Source of the DNA: Sphingomonadales bacterium
GTDB taxonomy: Bacteria > Pseudomonadota > Alphaproteobacteria > SMXS01
NCBI GenBank assembly: GCA_022844405.1
Contig: JALHLV010000014.1
Location: 1 to 64,000 of the forward strand
Length of the DNA: 64,000 bases
Reading direction: 5' to 3'
The position numbers were made by a program, and so were the translations under genes. This document shows, piece after piece, positions 33,078 to 42,197 of the stretch. Position 1 is the first letter of the stretch. Every line of letters begins with the position of its first letter. Below the pieces are notes generated by a model, which made no database searches, was not told where the DNA came from, and was given only the letters and a program-made list of their open reading frames with translations.

Positions 33078-34628
33078 TTACCAGTAGGGCTCTCGCAGCA
33101 CGCGCTTGATCACCTTGCCGAGCGCGTTGCGGGGGAACTCGGCGCGCATCTCCACCGCCGAGACCCGCTGCGGCTTGGCCAGCCGCTGGTTGGCCCATTC
33201 CCGGATGGCCTCGGCATCCGCTGCCGCACCGGGCTTGCCGATCACCAGCGCCAGCGGCGTTTCGCCCCATTTGTCGTGGGGGATGCCGATGACGGTGACG
33301 TCGGACACGTCGGGATGGCCGCCGATCACCTGCTCGATGTCGGCGGGGAAGACGTTGAAGCCGCCGGAGATGATCATGTCCTTCTTGCGGTCGAGGATGT
33401 AGAGGAACCCGTCCTCGTCGAACCGGCCGATGTCGCCGGACCGGATCCAGGCGCGGCCCATGGCGTCGGTCCAGACCAGTTCGGCGGTGGCGTCCGGGCG
33501 CTTGTGGTAGCCCGTCATCACGCCGCCGCCGCGCGCCACGATCTCGCCAGTCTCGCCGAACGGCAATTGGTTGCCTCGGGCGTCGATGACGGCGATGTCG
33601 AAGCCGATCACCGGCGTGCCGACCGATCCCCATTTGGCCTCGGCATCCTCGGGTTTGATCATGGTCGCCGCGCCTTCGGAATAGCCGTAGAGCTCGTGGA
33701 TGCCGCGTCCCATGCGGGCGATGACCTGCTTCTTGGTGTCGATCCGCAGCGGCGAGCCCGCCGACAGCATGACCTCCAGGCTCGACAGATCGGCGCCGTC
33801 CAGCGCCTTGTGCTCGAGGGTGACGATGTACTGGGTCGGCACCATGAAGGTGTGGGTGATCTTCTCGCGTTCGACGGCATCCAGGAACGCCTGCGGCGTG
33901 AACGACGGCAGGATATGCAGCGTGCCGCCGACAAACAGCACCGGCAGCGCCATCAGCCAGGTGCCGTTGGAATAGAGCGCGGTGGTGGCGAGCGCCCGGC
34001 TGCGGCGCGAGAAGCGCATCTCGACGGCGTTCGACCAGGCGAAATGCAGCCGCGCTGCGTGGCTCATGACGATGCCCTTGGGCAGGCCCGTGGTGCCCGA
34101 CGAATAGATGATGTTGACCTCGTCATCGGCCCGGTAAGCCACGTCCGGCTCGGCCGTGTCCTGCGCCGCCATCCAGTCCGCCAGGCCGCGCCAGCCGTCC
34201 GCCTCGAAGCCGTGGGCGAAGAAGCCGTCGCGGCGGATGCCGGGGAGGCGGTCCATGACCGGCTCGATCAAGGCCCGCGTGTTGGCGTCGGCGAACAGCG
34301 CCTGGGCGCCCGAATCCTCGACCATACCGAGGATCTGCTCGGGCGACAGCATTGCCGATACCGGCACGGCGCAGGCGCCGGACTTGACGATGCCGTACAG
34401 GACGGCGGCCATCTCCGCCGAGTTCGACATCACCACGGCGACCTTGTCGCCCTGGCCGGCGCCCAGGCCGATCAGGCCGTTGGCGACCCGGTTCATGGCG
34501 TCGTTGAACTGCCGCCACGTCCAGCGCGCCGCGCCGCAGACCACGGCCTCGCGGTGCGGGAAATGCCGCGCGTGATTGGCCCAGACATGGGGCAGGAAGG
34601 CGCTGGGCGCATCGAGAATTTGCCGCAT
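33078..34628 (-). CDS. Acyl-CoA synthetase (AMP-forming, class I adenylate-forming)
   Basis: A 516-residue ligase that activates a carboxylic acid as acyl-AMP and then as the CoA thioester. The P-loop is YSSGTTGLPKG, motif A5 is YGYSEGA, the hinge region contains SGDIGRFDEDGFLYILDRKKD, and the catalytic Lys of the C-terminal domain is in NALGKVIKR. The length fits medium-chain or aryl acyl-CoA synthetases. Substrate cannot be told. The start at 34628 has CGGGGAGCGACC upstream; longer frames run over the divergent gene's start. Divergent from the TPR/oxygenase gene with 61 bp between starts. Confidence 0.9.
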   Translation of the reverse strand: MRQILDAPSAFLPHVWANHARHFPHREAVVCGAARWTWRQFNDAMNRVANGLIGLGAGQGDKVAVVMSNSAEMAAVLYGIVKSGACAVPVSAMLSPEQILGMVEDSGAQALFADANTRALIEPVMDRLPGIRRDGFFAHGFEADGWRGLADWMAAQDTAEPDVAYRADDEVNIIYSSGTTGLPKGIVMSHAARLHFAWSNAVEMRFSRRSRALATTALYSNGTWLMALPVLFVGGTLHILPSFTPQAFLDAVEREKITHTFMVPTQYIVTLEHKALDGADLSSLEVMLSAGSPLRIDTKKQVIARMGRGIHELYGYSEGAATMIKPEDAEAKWGSVGTPVIGFDIAVIDARGNQLPFGETGEIVARGGGVMTGYHKRPDATAELVWTDAMGRAWIRSGDIGRFDEDGFLYILDRKKDMIISGGFNVFPADIEQVIGGHPDVSDVTVIGIPHDKWGETPLALVIGKPGAAADAEAIREWANQRLAKPQRVSAVEMRAEFPRNALGKVIKRVLREPYW

Positions 34629-34689
34629 GGTCGCTCCCCGAAACCGGCTATTATGGGCAGGCAACCACAACCGCGACCGCCGGACAAGC

Positions 34690-35865
34690 ATGTCGAACCG
34701 CCAGCAGCGCAGGATGCAGGAAAAGTCACTCCGCAAGCCGCCGGGCGACAGCCAGCCGCCGCTGGTGACGCACGCGAACGCCCTGTCGGCGTTCCAGGCG
34801 GCGGTGCAGTACCACCGGACCAACCGGTTCCGCGAGGCCGAGGCGCTGTACCGCCAGTTGCTGGCGCTCGACGGCAAGCACGTAGGCGCGCTCAGCGGGC
34901 TGGGCATGATCGAGTTCCAGGCCGGGCGGTACGACGCGGCCCTCGACATGGTGCGGCGCGCCATCGCCCTCGGCGCGTCCGAACCGGGTTACTTCATGAA
35001 CCTGGGCGCGGTCTGCGTGAAGCTGGGGCGGCCGGATGAGGCGGAAGCGGCGTTCCGCGAGGCCATTGCCCGCGATCCGCGCTATGGCGATCCCTATTAC
35101 GACCTGGGCAACCTCTACCTGTCGCAAGGCAAGGCCGGCGCGGCGGTCGCGGTGTTCGAGGCCTGCATGGCGGCGCGGGGGCGGGACTATCACGCGCTGG
35201 CCTACCAGGCGCACGCGCTGGCCGAGGCGGGGCGCGCGGACGAGGCGGGCCGGCTGCTCGACTTCGACACCTATGTGAAGACATGTTCGTTCGAGCCGCC
35301 CGACGGCTTCGACGACATGCCGGCGTTCAACAAGGTGCTGGGCCGTTATATCAAGACCCATCCGACCCTGCAGGGGAACGTCATGTCGACCGAGAACGGC
35401 CGGCACACGGGCGAGCTGATCAAGCCGCCGCTCGGTCCCATGGAAGGCATGGTGGCGCGCATCGACGAGGCGGTACGCTGGTACAAGTCCCAGCTTCCGG
35501 ACGATCCGACCCATCCGGCCGTCCGCTGGGCGCCGGAGCGCTGGCGGCTGACCGGCTGGGGCGTGGTGATGCACGACAAGGGACACGAACGGCCGCACAT
35601 CCATCCCAATGGCTGGCTCAGCGGCGTGTTCTACCTGCAGCTTCCGGCGGTGATCGGCGATCCGGCGCGGCGGCCGGAAGGCTGGCTGGAGTTCGGCCGA
35701 CCGACGGCCCAGCTCAACGTCTCGGCCGGATTCGACATCCGGCAGTACCAGCCCGCCTATGGCCAGATGTTCCTGTTCCCGTCGTTCTACTACCATGGCA
35801 CGGTGCCGTTTCGCAGCGAGGAGCGCCGGGTGTGCATCGCGTTCGACGTGGAGCCGCTGGCGTAG
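34690..35865 (+). CDS. TPR protein with C-terminal 2-oxoglutarate/Fe(II) oxygenase domain
   Basis: A 391-residue two-part protein. After a basic N-terminus come about four TPR units (residues 28-190, e.g. EAEALYRQLLALDGKHVGAL and EAEAAFREAIARDPRYGDPY). The C-terminal half is a putative 2OG-Fe(II) oxygenase of the group with the motif HxHPxxxxSGVFYL: His303 and His305 in RPHIHPNGW, His369 in YYHGTVPF, and Arg380 in ERRVCIAF as the likely 2-oxoglutarate anchor. TPR-2OG fusions modify proteins or small molecules; the substrate is unknown. No signal peptide, so cytosolic. It starts at 34690, divergent from the acyl-CoA synthetase gene. Confidence 0.82.
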   Translation: MSNRQQRRMQEKSLRKPPGDSQPPLVTHANALSAFQAAVQYHRTNRFREAEALYRQLLALDGKHVGALSGLGMIEFQAGRYDAALDMVRRAIALGASEPGYFMNLGAVCVKLGRPDEAEAAFREAIARDPRYGDPYYDLGNLYLSQGKAGAAVAVFEACMAARGRDYHALAYQAHALAEAGRADEAGRLLDFDTYVKTCSFEPPDGFDDMPAFNKVLGRYIKTHPTLQGNVMSTENGRHTGELIKPPLGPMEGMVARIDEAVRWYKSQLPDDPTHPAVRWAPERWRLTGWGVVMHDKGHERPHIHPNGWLSGVFYLQLPAVIGDPARRPEGWLEFGRPTAQLNVSAGFDIRQYQPAYGQMFLFPSFYYHGTVPFRSEERRVCIAFDVEPLA

Positions 35866-35930
35866 CTGTCGTCGTTTAGCGCGGCGCGGCGTGTGGTATA
35901 AGGATGGCACGGTCATTTGGGGGGATGGTG

Positions 35931-37007
35931 ATGCTTGCACGCATTTTCTCGACGATACTCCTGGTCATGTTCGTGGGCGCCGCGAAGGCCGGGGAGCTTG
36001 AGCAGGCGCAGTTCGTCCAGGTCATCACCTCGTTCAACAAACACTACGATCTTGGCCAGTACAAGGACGCCATCCCGTATGGCGAAAGGGCCGTGACGCT
36101 GGCCACGAACATCTACGGACCCAACACACCCGAGGTGGTCGTCCTCATGACCAATCTTGTGAACTGCCATCTGCTGACCGGAGAGTGGCGCAAGGCGATC
36201 GAGGTCGCCAACGAGGCGCTGGCCAAAATCAAGACAAGCGGAGGCGGCAATGACATACTGGCCGTCCGCACGCTCTTCCTCCTCGGACGAGCATATGGCG
36301 GCGCGGAACCATCCAAAGCCAAGGATGCGCTAATGCGCGCGCTCAGTATCCAGGAGGCAAGCTATGGCAAGAACGACCCGCGCCTCGCCGACGTGCTGCG
36401 AGAACTGGGTAACAATGCCATGGGGTCGAGGTTTCCGCTGCAGGGGCGACGCTTCTTCGAAAGGGCGGTGGACGTAACCGCGAACGCGTCGCCGGAATTC
36501 GCGGAATCGCGGGCCATGTCACTGTTCGAGCTCGGCCGTTTCGAGATGGCCACGGCCAATTACCAGGTCGCCGAGAAATGCTTCCTCGACGTGCTGCGTG
36601 TCCGCGCCAGCCAGCCGCCGAGCGACCACCTGCAGCTCATGGCCAGGAGCTTTCTGATCGAGCTGTATGATCGGATGGACGAGCCGGACAAGGCGACGGA
36701 GCATGTCCATTACCTGGCCACACTGCAGCCGGAAGCGGAGTTCAACGAATCCAGGACCCTCCTTAAGGTGGTGCCGGCGTATCCCTTTGCCGCGAAGCCC
36801 CAAGACGGCGAGGTAATGATTGGCGCGACGATCGACGAGACCGGACGGGTCATCAACGCGCGCGTCGTCGAATCCGATTTGTCGACGGATTTCGAAAACG
36901 CGGCGTTAAAAAGCGTCTCGCGTTGGCGCTACAAGCCCCTCGTCGTGGATGGCAAGTTCATGCGGCGCGAAGACGTCCGAATCAGAGTGCTCTTCAAAAA
37001 GAGGTAA
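35931..37007 (+). CDS. Exported TPR protein with C-terminal TonB-like domain
   Basis: A 358-residue protein with a signal peptide (cleavage near GAAKA-G, residue 20), a middle of TPR-like helical pairs (about 25-260, including LLGRAYGGAEPSKAKDALMRAL), and a C-terminal TonB fold (GEVMIGATIDETGRVINARV ... SVSRWRYKPLVVDG). It lacks the N-terminal membrane helix plus Pro-rich spacer of true TonB, so it is probably a periplasmic protein that uses the TonB-C fold for binding. Start at 35931 with TTGGGGGG six bases ahead; ATGs at 35904 and 35925 are alternatives. Base composition looks lower in GC than most of the window. Confidence 0.78.
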   Translation: MLARIFSTILLVMFVGAAKAGELEQAQFVQVITSFNKHYDLGQYKDAIPYGERAVTLATNIYGPNTPEVVVLMTNLVNCHLLTGEWRKAIEVANEALAKIKTSGGGNDILAVRTLFLLGRAYGGAEPSKAKDALMRALSIQEASYGKNDPRLADVLRELGNNAMGSRFPLQGRRFFERAVDVTANASPEFAESRAMSLFELGRFEMATANYQVAEKCFLDVLRVRASQPPSDHLQLMARSFLIELYDRMDEPDKATEHVHYLATLQPEAEFNESRTLLKVVPAYPFAAKPQDGEVMIGATIDETGRVINARVVESDLSTDFENAALKSVSRWRYKPLVVDGKFMRREDVRIRVLFKKR

Positions 37008-37075
37008 CGAGTTTCCCGCACCAAACAACTCCGCTACTATCCTGTCTAATGCATGAAACGTTAAGGGGAAGTCAC

Positions 37076-37528
37076 ATGAAGTTTGCCGTCCGTGCCGCGC
37101 TGATCGCGGGGGTCCTGACCGCCGCCACCCTGCCTGCCGCCTTCGCCGCCGACGAGGCCGAGGACGTGGTCAAGTACCGCCAGGCGCTGATGGACATCGT
37201 CGGCGCTCACACCCAATCGTTTGGCGCCCTCGCCCAGGGCAAGATATCCAGCAAGGCCGACATGGCCTATCACGCCGACGGGCTGGCCGCCGCGGCGAAG
37301 CGGGCGAGGGCGGCGTTCGCCCAGAATACCGCCAGTTCCGACGCCAAGACCAAGGCGAAGGACGCCATCTGGGCCGCCGGGTCCGAATTCCCGAAGATGG
37401 CCGCCGATTTCGAGCAGGCCGCCGCGCGGCTGTCGGCCGCCGTGAAGACGGGCGACGGTGCCGCCATCGGCGAGGCTGCCAAGGGCCTCGGCTGCAAGGG
37501 CTGCCACGACAAGTACAAGGAAGACTGA
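37076..37528 (+). CDS. Cytochrome c' (class II c-type cytochrome)
   Basis: A 150-residue periplasmic haem protein. Signal peptide with cleavage after AFA near residue 24; four-helix-bundle spacing follows; the haem attachment site Cys140-Lys-Gly-Cys143-His144 sits at the very C-terminus, as in all cytochromes c'. Members bind NO or serve as small electron carriers. TTAAGGGGAAGTC precedes the ATG at 37076. It is convergent with a cytochrome b561 gene, only three bases between stops; the two often work together as a small redox pair. Confidence 0.92.
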   Translation: MKFAVRAALIAGVLTAATLPAAFAADEAEDVVKYRQALMDIVGAHTQSFGALAQGKISSKADMAYHADGLAAAAKRARAAFAQNTASSDAKTKAKDAIWAAGSEFPKMAADFEQAAARLSAAVKTGDGAAIGEAAKGLGCKGCHDKYKED

Positions 37529-37531
37529 GGA

Positions 37532-38224
37532 TCAGGCCAGGGCGACGACCGTCACCACGACGGCGCCGCCCGTCGCCGCCAGGATCAGCGCCGCCAGCCA
37601 CAGCGGGCGGAACCGCAGCGCCTGAGCACCCTCGACCTCGGCACGGCCGGTGATCATGGCACCGGTCAGGTTCTGGCGCTTGACCACGAGGTAGAACAGC
37701 ACCGCGGCGATGTGCACGGCCGCCAGGATCTGCAGCGCGGTCCAGAGCGTCCCATGCAGATCCGCGGCTTCCTTGGCCGTGTCTTCGTCGATCAGGTCGC
37801 TGAGCGGCCCGGCCGGCCCAAATCCCATCATCATGTCCTCATAGTCCGCCGCGAACAGGCCAAGCAGGGGCATCGCCAGCAGCAGCACCAGCATGGCCAG
37901 CACCGACAGACCGCCCAGCGGGTTGTGGCCGGCTGTCTGAGGCTGGCGGCTCCGGAACAGGTTGCTGAGGTAGCCGACGACGGCGACCGGTCCCTTCACG
38001 AAGTGGTCGAAGCGCGCCGTGGTGCTGCCGGCGAAGCCCCAGATCACGCGGAACAGCACCAGCGCCAGGATCGAACAGCCGCTCCAGATGTGGATGTCGA
38101 TGATCTCGACCCCCATCACCCGCGGATCGTCGAGCCGGTCGCCGGTCCACCATTGCACGGCGACCAGCAGGATGATCAGCACATGGAACAGGCGGATCGG
38201 CAGATCCCAGACCTTGGTCTTCAT
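37532..38224 (-). CDS. Cytochrome b561 / b-type membrane cytochrome
   Basis: A 230-residue membrane protein opening KVWDLPIRLFHVLIILLV, the standard start of bacterial diheme b561. Likely haem ligands are His14, His45 (DIHIWSG) and two late histidines (DLHGTLW, AAVHIAAVLFY). It has four core helices plus a fifth hydrophobic segment at the C-terminus (LWLAALILAATGGAVVVTVV). It would pass electrons between quinone and a periplasmic cytochrome, probably the cytochrome c' encoded convergently three bases away. Ten bases separate its start from the glpK stop, so it may be read through from glpK. Confidence 0.88.
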   Translation of the reverse strand: MKTKVWDLPIRLFHVLIILLVAVQWWTGDRLDDPRVMGVEIIDIHIWSGCSILALVLFRVIWGFAGSTTARFDHFVKGPVAVVGYLSNLFRSRQPQTAGHNPLGGLSVLAMLVLLLAMPLLGLFAADYEDMMMGFGPAGPLSDLIDEDTAKEAADLHGTLWTALQILAAVHIAAVLFYLVVKRQNLTGAMITGRAEVEGAQALRFRPLWLAALILAATGGAVVVTVVALA

Positions 38225-38234
38225 CGTGTGCTCC

Positions 38235-39719
38235 TCAGCTATCGCTCAGCGTTCGTTTCACGGCCCGGTTCCAGCCGGCCAGCAGCCTGTCGCGCGGCCC
38301 GGCCTCCATCACGGGATCGAAGCGGGCCTCGCGTCGCCACAGCGCCTCGACCTCTTCGGGCGACGAGATCAGGCCGTGGCCCAGCGCGGCGAGCAGCGCG
38401 GCGCCCAGCGCCGTGGTCTCGGTGGTGTGCGGCCGTTCGACCGGCGCGGCGACGATGTCGCTCAGGAATTGCAGCAGCCAGTCGTTGCCCGCCATGCCGC
38501 CGTCGACCCGGATGGCGGCGACCGGCCCCGGATAGTCGGCCCGCATGGCGGTCAGCAGGTCGTGGGTCTGGTAGCAGGCCGCCTCCAGCGCCGCGCGCGC
38601 CATGTGCGCCCGGCCGGTGTTGCGGGTCAGGCCGGTGATCAGGCCGCGCGCGTCCGGGTCCCACCAGGGCGCGCCCAGGCCGGTGAAGGCGGGGACCATG
38701 TAGACGCCCTCGTTGTCCGGCAACGAGCGGGCGAGCGTCGCGCTTTCGCCGGAGCTGGCGATGATGCCCAGCCCGTCGCGCAGCCACTGGATTGCCGCGC
38801 CGGCGATGAAGATGCTGCCTTCGAGCGCATAGGTCGCCACGCCGCCGATCCGGTAAGCGACCGTGGTCAGTAGCCGGTTGTGGGAGATGACGGCGTCGGT
38901 GCCGGTGTTGAGCAGGGCGAAGCAGCCGGTGCCATAGGTGCTCTTGATCATGCCGGGCCGCAGGCAGGCCTGCCCGACCGTCGCCGCCTGCTGGTCGCCG
39001 GCCATGCCGCGAATCGCCAGCGTGCCGCCCAGCAGGCTGGTCTCGCCCAGCGCGCCGGCGCAGTCGGTGACTTCGGGCAGCAAGGCGCGCGGCACGTCCA
39101 GCGCGGCGAGCAGCTCGTCGTCCCATCGCTGGGTATGGATGTTGAACAGCAGGGTGCGTGATGCGTTGGTGGCGTCGGTCGCGTGCCGCCCGCCGGTCAG
39201 CCGCCACAGCAGGAAGCTGTCGATGGTGCCGAACGCCAGTTCGCCCGCTTCGGCGGCGGCGCGGGCGCCGGGCACGTTGTCGAGCAGCCAGGCGATCTTG
39301 GTGCCGGAGAAGTAGGGGTCGAGCAGCAGCCCCGTTCGCGCCGTGAACATGGCTTCGTGGCCGGCATCGCGCAGCGCCTTGCACAGCGGCGCGGTGCGTC
39401 GGTCCTGCCAGACGATGGCGCGGTGGATCGGCTTGCCGGTCCGGCGGTCCCAGACGACCGTGGTCTCGCGCTGGTTGGTGATGCCGATGCACACGGCGGT
39501 AAACCCCTTGGCCGACGCCTCGGCCAGCGCCTGGCGGCACATGGCGAGCGTATCGGTCCAGATCTCCTCGGCGTCGTGCTCGACCCAGCCGTCGGCCGGA
39601 TAATGCTGGCTGAGCTCTTTCTGGGCGGTGGCGACGACATTGCCGGCCAGGTCGAACACCAGCGCCCGGCTGCTGGTGGTTCCCTGGTCGATAGCCAGTA
39701 TGGCGGTCCCCGTCGTCAT
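38235..39719 (-). CDS. glpK: Glycerol kinase
   Basis: A 494-residue FGGY kinase that makes sn-glycerol 3-phosphate. The ATP-binding opening is [16 protein letters not shown]; glycerol-binding landmarks include [14 protein letters not shown] and [11 protein letters not shown]; the C-terminal ATPase part has [13 protein letters not shown]. Full length. The start at 39719 lies 14 bp from the divergent glpD start and has no recognisable ribosome site, so it may be translated from a leaderless or very short-leader mRNA. No glpF transporter or glpR regulator is nearby. Confidence 0.95.
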   Translation of the reverse strand: MTTGTAILAIDQGTTSSRALVFDLAGNVVATAQKELSQHYPADGWVEHDAEEIWTDTLAMCRQALAEASAKGFTAVCIGITNQRETTVVWDRRTGKPIHRAIVWQDRRTAPLCKALRDAGHEAMFTARTGLLLDPYFSGTKIAWLLDNVPGARAAAEAGELAFGTIDSFLLWRLTGGRHATDATNASRTLLFNIHTQRWDDELLAALDVPRALLPEVTDCAGALGETSLLGGTLAIRGMAGDQQAATVGQACLRPGMIKSTYGTGCFALLNTGTDAVISHNRLLTTVAYRIGGVATYALEGSIFIAGAAIQWLRDGLGIIASSGESATLARSLPDNEGVYMVPAFTGLGAPWWDPDARGLITGLTRNTGRAHMARAALEAACYQTHDLLTAMRADYPGPVAAIRVDGGMAGNDWLLQFLSDIVAAPVERPHTTETTALGAALLAALGHGLISSPEEVEALWRREARFDPVMEAGPRDRLLAGWNRAVKRTLSDS

Positions 39720-39733
39720 GCTACGACTATGCT
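39720..39733. promoter_or_regulatory. 14-bp divergent gap between glpK and glpD starts
   Basis: Only CTACGACTATGCT and one more base separate the two start codons. Neither side has a Shine-Dalgarno match. Each promoter must therefore lie inside the other gene's 5' coding region, and the two transcripts would overlap if either has a leader. Confidence 0.6.
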
Positions 39734-41242
39734 ATGGAAGACGAGCAAAGCCAATCGGTTGACCTCCTTATCGTCGGCGGCGGCATCAACGGCGCGGGCA
39801 TCGCGCGCGACGCAGCCGGCCGTGGCCTGAAGGTGATGCTGGTCGAACGGGGCGACCTGGCGGGCGCCACGTCGTCGGCCAGCTCCAAGCTGATCCATGG
39901 CGGGCTGCGCTATCTGGAGCAGTACGAGTTCGGGCTGGTGCGCAAGGCGCTGGCCGAGCGCGAGGTGCTGCTGGCGGCCGCGCCGCACCTGGTCGCGCCG
40001 CTGGAGTTCGTGCTGCCGCAGGGCGCCGGCTCGCGGCCGGGCTGGATGCTGCGCCTCGGCCTGTTCCTCTACGACCATCTCGGCGGTCGCCGGCGGCTGC
40101 CCGGCTCGCACGGCATCGACCTGCGCAGGCACAAGGCGGGGCGACCGCTGAAGGACGAGTACCGGCACGGCTTCACCTATGCCGACTGCTGGACCGACGA
40201 CGCGCGGCTGGTCGTCGTCAACGCCATGGATGCCGCAAGCCACGGCGCCATCATCCGCACCCGCACGGAGCTGGTCCGCGCCCGGCGCGACGGAGGAGTC
40301 TGGCGCGCGGCGGTGCGCGATGTGCGCACCGGCAGGGAGGACGCGGTCGCGGCCCGCGTCCTGGTCAATGCGGCGGGGCCGTGGGCGGCGGACCTGATCG
40401 AGCGCCAGCTCGGCATGGATGGCGGCAGGCGGCTGCGGCTGGTCAAGGGCAGCCACATGGTGGTGCCGCGTCCCGACGGCGCCGACGACGCCTATCTGCT
40501 GCAGAACGCCGACGGGCGCATCGTCTTCGTGCTGCCGTTCCTGGACACGTTCTCGCTGATCGGCACCACCGAGGTGGAGCTGGAGCGGATGCCCGACAGC
40601 GTCGCGATCACGCCAGACGAGATCGAGTATCTCCGCGGCATCGTGAACCAATATTTCCGCACGCCCATCACGGCGTCCGACGTGGTGTGGTCGTTCGCCG
40701 GCGTCAGGCCGCTGGTCGACGATGCCGACGACGACCCGTCTTCGGTCACCCGCGACTTCCTGATCGCGCTCGACGCACCCGAAGGCGCGACGCCACTGCT
40801 GTCGGTGCTGGGCGGCAAGATCACCACCTACCGGGTGCTGGCGGAAGCGGCCATGGACGATCTGGCGCCGTTCCTGCCAAACCTTCCCGGCCCGTGGACG
40901 AAGGGCGCGCCGCTCCCTGGCGGCGACATGCCGCACGGCGACTTCGGCGCCTATGTTGCCGGGGTGTTGGAGGATGTGCCGTGGCTGCCGCCCGAGGTGA
41001 CACGGCGGCTGGTGAGGACTTATGGCAGCCGGGTCGAGGACATTCTGGACGGTGCGCGCTCGCCCGCCGATCTGGGCGCGCATTACGGCGACGGCGTCTA
41101 CGAGGCGGAAATCAGCTATCTGTTGCGATATGAATGGCTCGAGACGGTGGAGGACTTGCTGTGGCGGCGCACCAAGCTGGGGCTGGTCGTCTCGGAGGCT
41201 ACCATCGACAGGCTGCGGCAACGGCTGAATGATGCGCGATGA
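39734..41242 (+). CDS. glpD: Aerobic glycerol-3-phosphate dehydrogenase
   Basis: A 502-residue FAD enzyme that oxidises glycerol 3-phosphate to dihydroxyacetone phosphate at the membrane, feeding quinone. The FAD motif is LLIVGGGINGAGIARDAAGRG; further landmarks are ATSSASSKLIHGGLRYL, VNAAGPWA, and LSVLGGKITTYR. It partners the divergently encoded glycerol kinase. There is no in-frame alternative start between the ATG at 39734 and the FAD motif, which fixes the 14-bp gap to glpK. No ribosome site is evident upstream. Confidence 0.95.
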   Translation: MEDEQSQSVDLLIVGGGINGAGIARDAAGRGLKVMLVERGDLAGATSSASSKLIHGGLRYLEQYEFGLVRKALAEREVLLAAAPHLVAPLEFVLPQGAGSRPGWMLRLGLFLYDHLGGRRRLPGSHGIDLRRHKAGRPLKDEYRHGFTYADCWTDDARLVVVNAMDAASHGAIIRTRTELVRARRDGGVWRAAVRDVRTGREDAVAARVLVNAAGPWAADLIERQLGMDGGRRLRLVKGSHMVVPRPDGADDAYLLQNADGRIVFVLPFLDTFSLIGTTEVELERMPDSVAITPDEIEYLRGIVNQYFRTPITASDVVWSFAGVRPLVDDADDDPSSVTRDFLIALDAPEGATPLLSVLGGKITTYRVLAEAAMDDLAPFLPNLPGPWTKGAPLPGGDMPHGDFGAYVAGVLEDVPWLPPEVTRRLVRTYGSRVEDILDGARSPADLGAHYGDGVYEAEISYLLRYEWLETVEDLLWRRTKLGLVVSEATIDRLRQRLNDAR

Positions 41243-41293
41243 TGGCGGCCATTTGTATTGGGGCCGGGTTTAATCAGTGTCCGGCGCCATGGT

Positions 41294-42163
41294 CTAAGAC
41301 TTGAACACCACCGTCTTGGTCCCGTTGCCCAGAATCCGGTGCTCGGCATGCCAGCGGACGGCCCGGTTCAGCACCACGCTTTCGATATCGCGGCCGATGC
41401 GGACCATGTCGTCGGGCGTCTGGACGTGGTCGATGCGCTCGACGGACTGCTCGATGATCGGGCCTTCGTCGAGCGCCGGCGTCACGTAATGGGCGGTGGC
41501 GCCGATGATCTTCACGCCGCGGGCGTGGGCCTGGTGATAGGGACTGGCGCCCTTGAAGCTGGGCAGGAACGAGTGGTGGATGTTGATCGCCTTCCATTCC
41601 AGCGTCCGGCACAGGTCGTCGGACAGGATCTGCATGTAGCGGGCCAGCACCACCAGGTCGATCTCCAGCGAGCGCACCAGCTCCTTGATCCGTTCCTCCT
41701 GCCGCTGCCTGGTGTCCGGCGTGACCGGCAGGTACTGGTAGGGAATGCCGTGCCACTCGACCAGCGAGCGCATGTCCTCGTGGTTCGAGACCACGGCGCG
41801 GATGTCGATCGGCAGCGATCCGTTGCGCCAGTCGTGCAGCAGATTGTTCAGGCAATGGCCCAGCTTGCTGACCATCACCATCACCCGCACCTTCCGGGCG
41901 GCGGGCACGATGCGGAAATCCATGGAGAAGCGGTCGGAGACGGCAAGGAACTCCTGCTGCAGCTTGTCGCGCGCCGGCAGCCTGGGGCCGCCGGCATGGA
42001 ACACGGTACGCAGGAACGAGCGCTTGGAGACCGGGTCGGCGTAGTGCGACAGCTCGGTCAGGAAGCCGTCCCGTTCCGCCAGGAAGCCGGTGACGGCGGC
42101 AACGATGCCGGTGCGATCGGGGCAGGTCAGGGTAAGGACGTAGCTGTCGTCGGCGCCGTTCAT
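41294..42163 (-). CDS. purU: Formyltetrahydrofolate deformylase
   Basis: A 289-residue enzyme that hydrolyses 10-formyl-THF to formate and THF. An N-terminal ACT domain (about 1-85, TCPDRTGIVAAVTGFL) precedes a formyltransferase-like domain with HHSFLPSFKGASPYHQA and IIGATAHYV, containing the conserved His and Asp of the catalytic site. In many proteobacteria purU ends the sarcosine oxidase operon, where it recycles the one-carbon unit released as methylene- and then formyl-THF. That fits here: it lies 34 bp after soxG in the same direction. Confidence 0.93.
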   Translation of the reverse strand: MNGADDSYVLTLTCPDRTGIVAAVTGFLAERDGFLTELSHYADPVSKRSFLRTVFHAGGPRLPARDKLQQEFLAVSDRFSMDFRIVPAARKVRVMVMVSKLGHCLNNLLHDWRNGSLPIDIRAVVSNHEDMRSLVEWHGIPYQYLPVTPDTRQRQEERIKELVRSLEIDLVVLARYMQILSDDLCRTLEWKAINIHHSFLPSFKGASPYHQAHARGVKIIGATAHYVTPALDEGPIIEQSVERIDHVQTPDDMVRIGRDIESVVLNRAVRWHAEHRILGNGTKTVVFKS

Positions 42164-42197
42164 GGTCTTCTCGTTGAGGAGCGTGTGGAGGGCTCGT

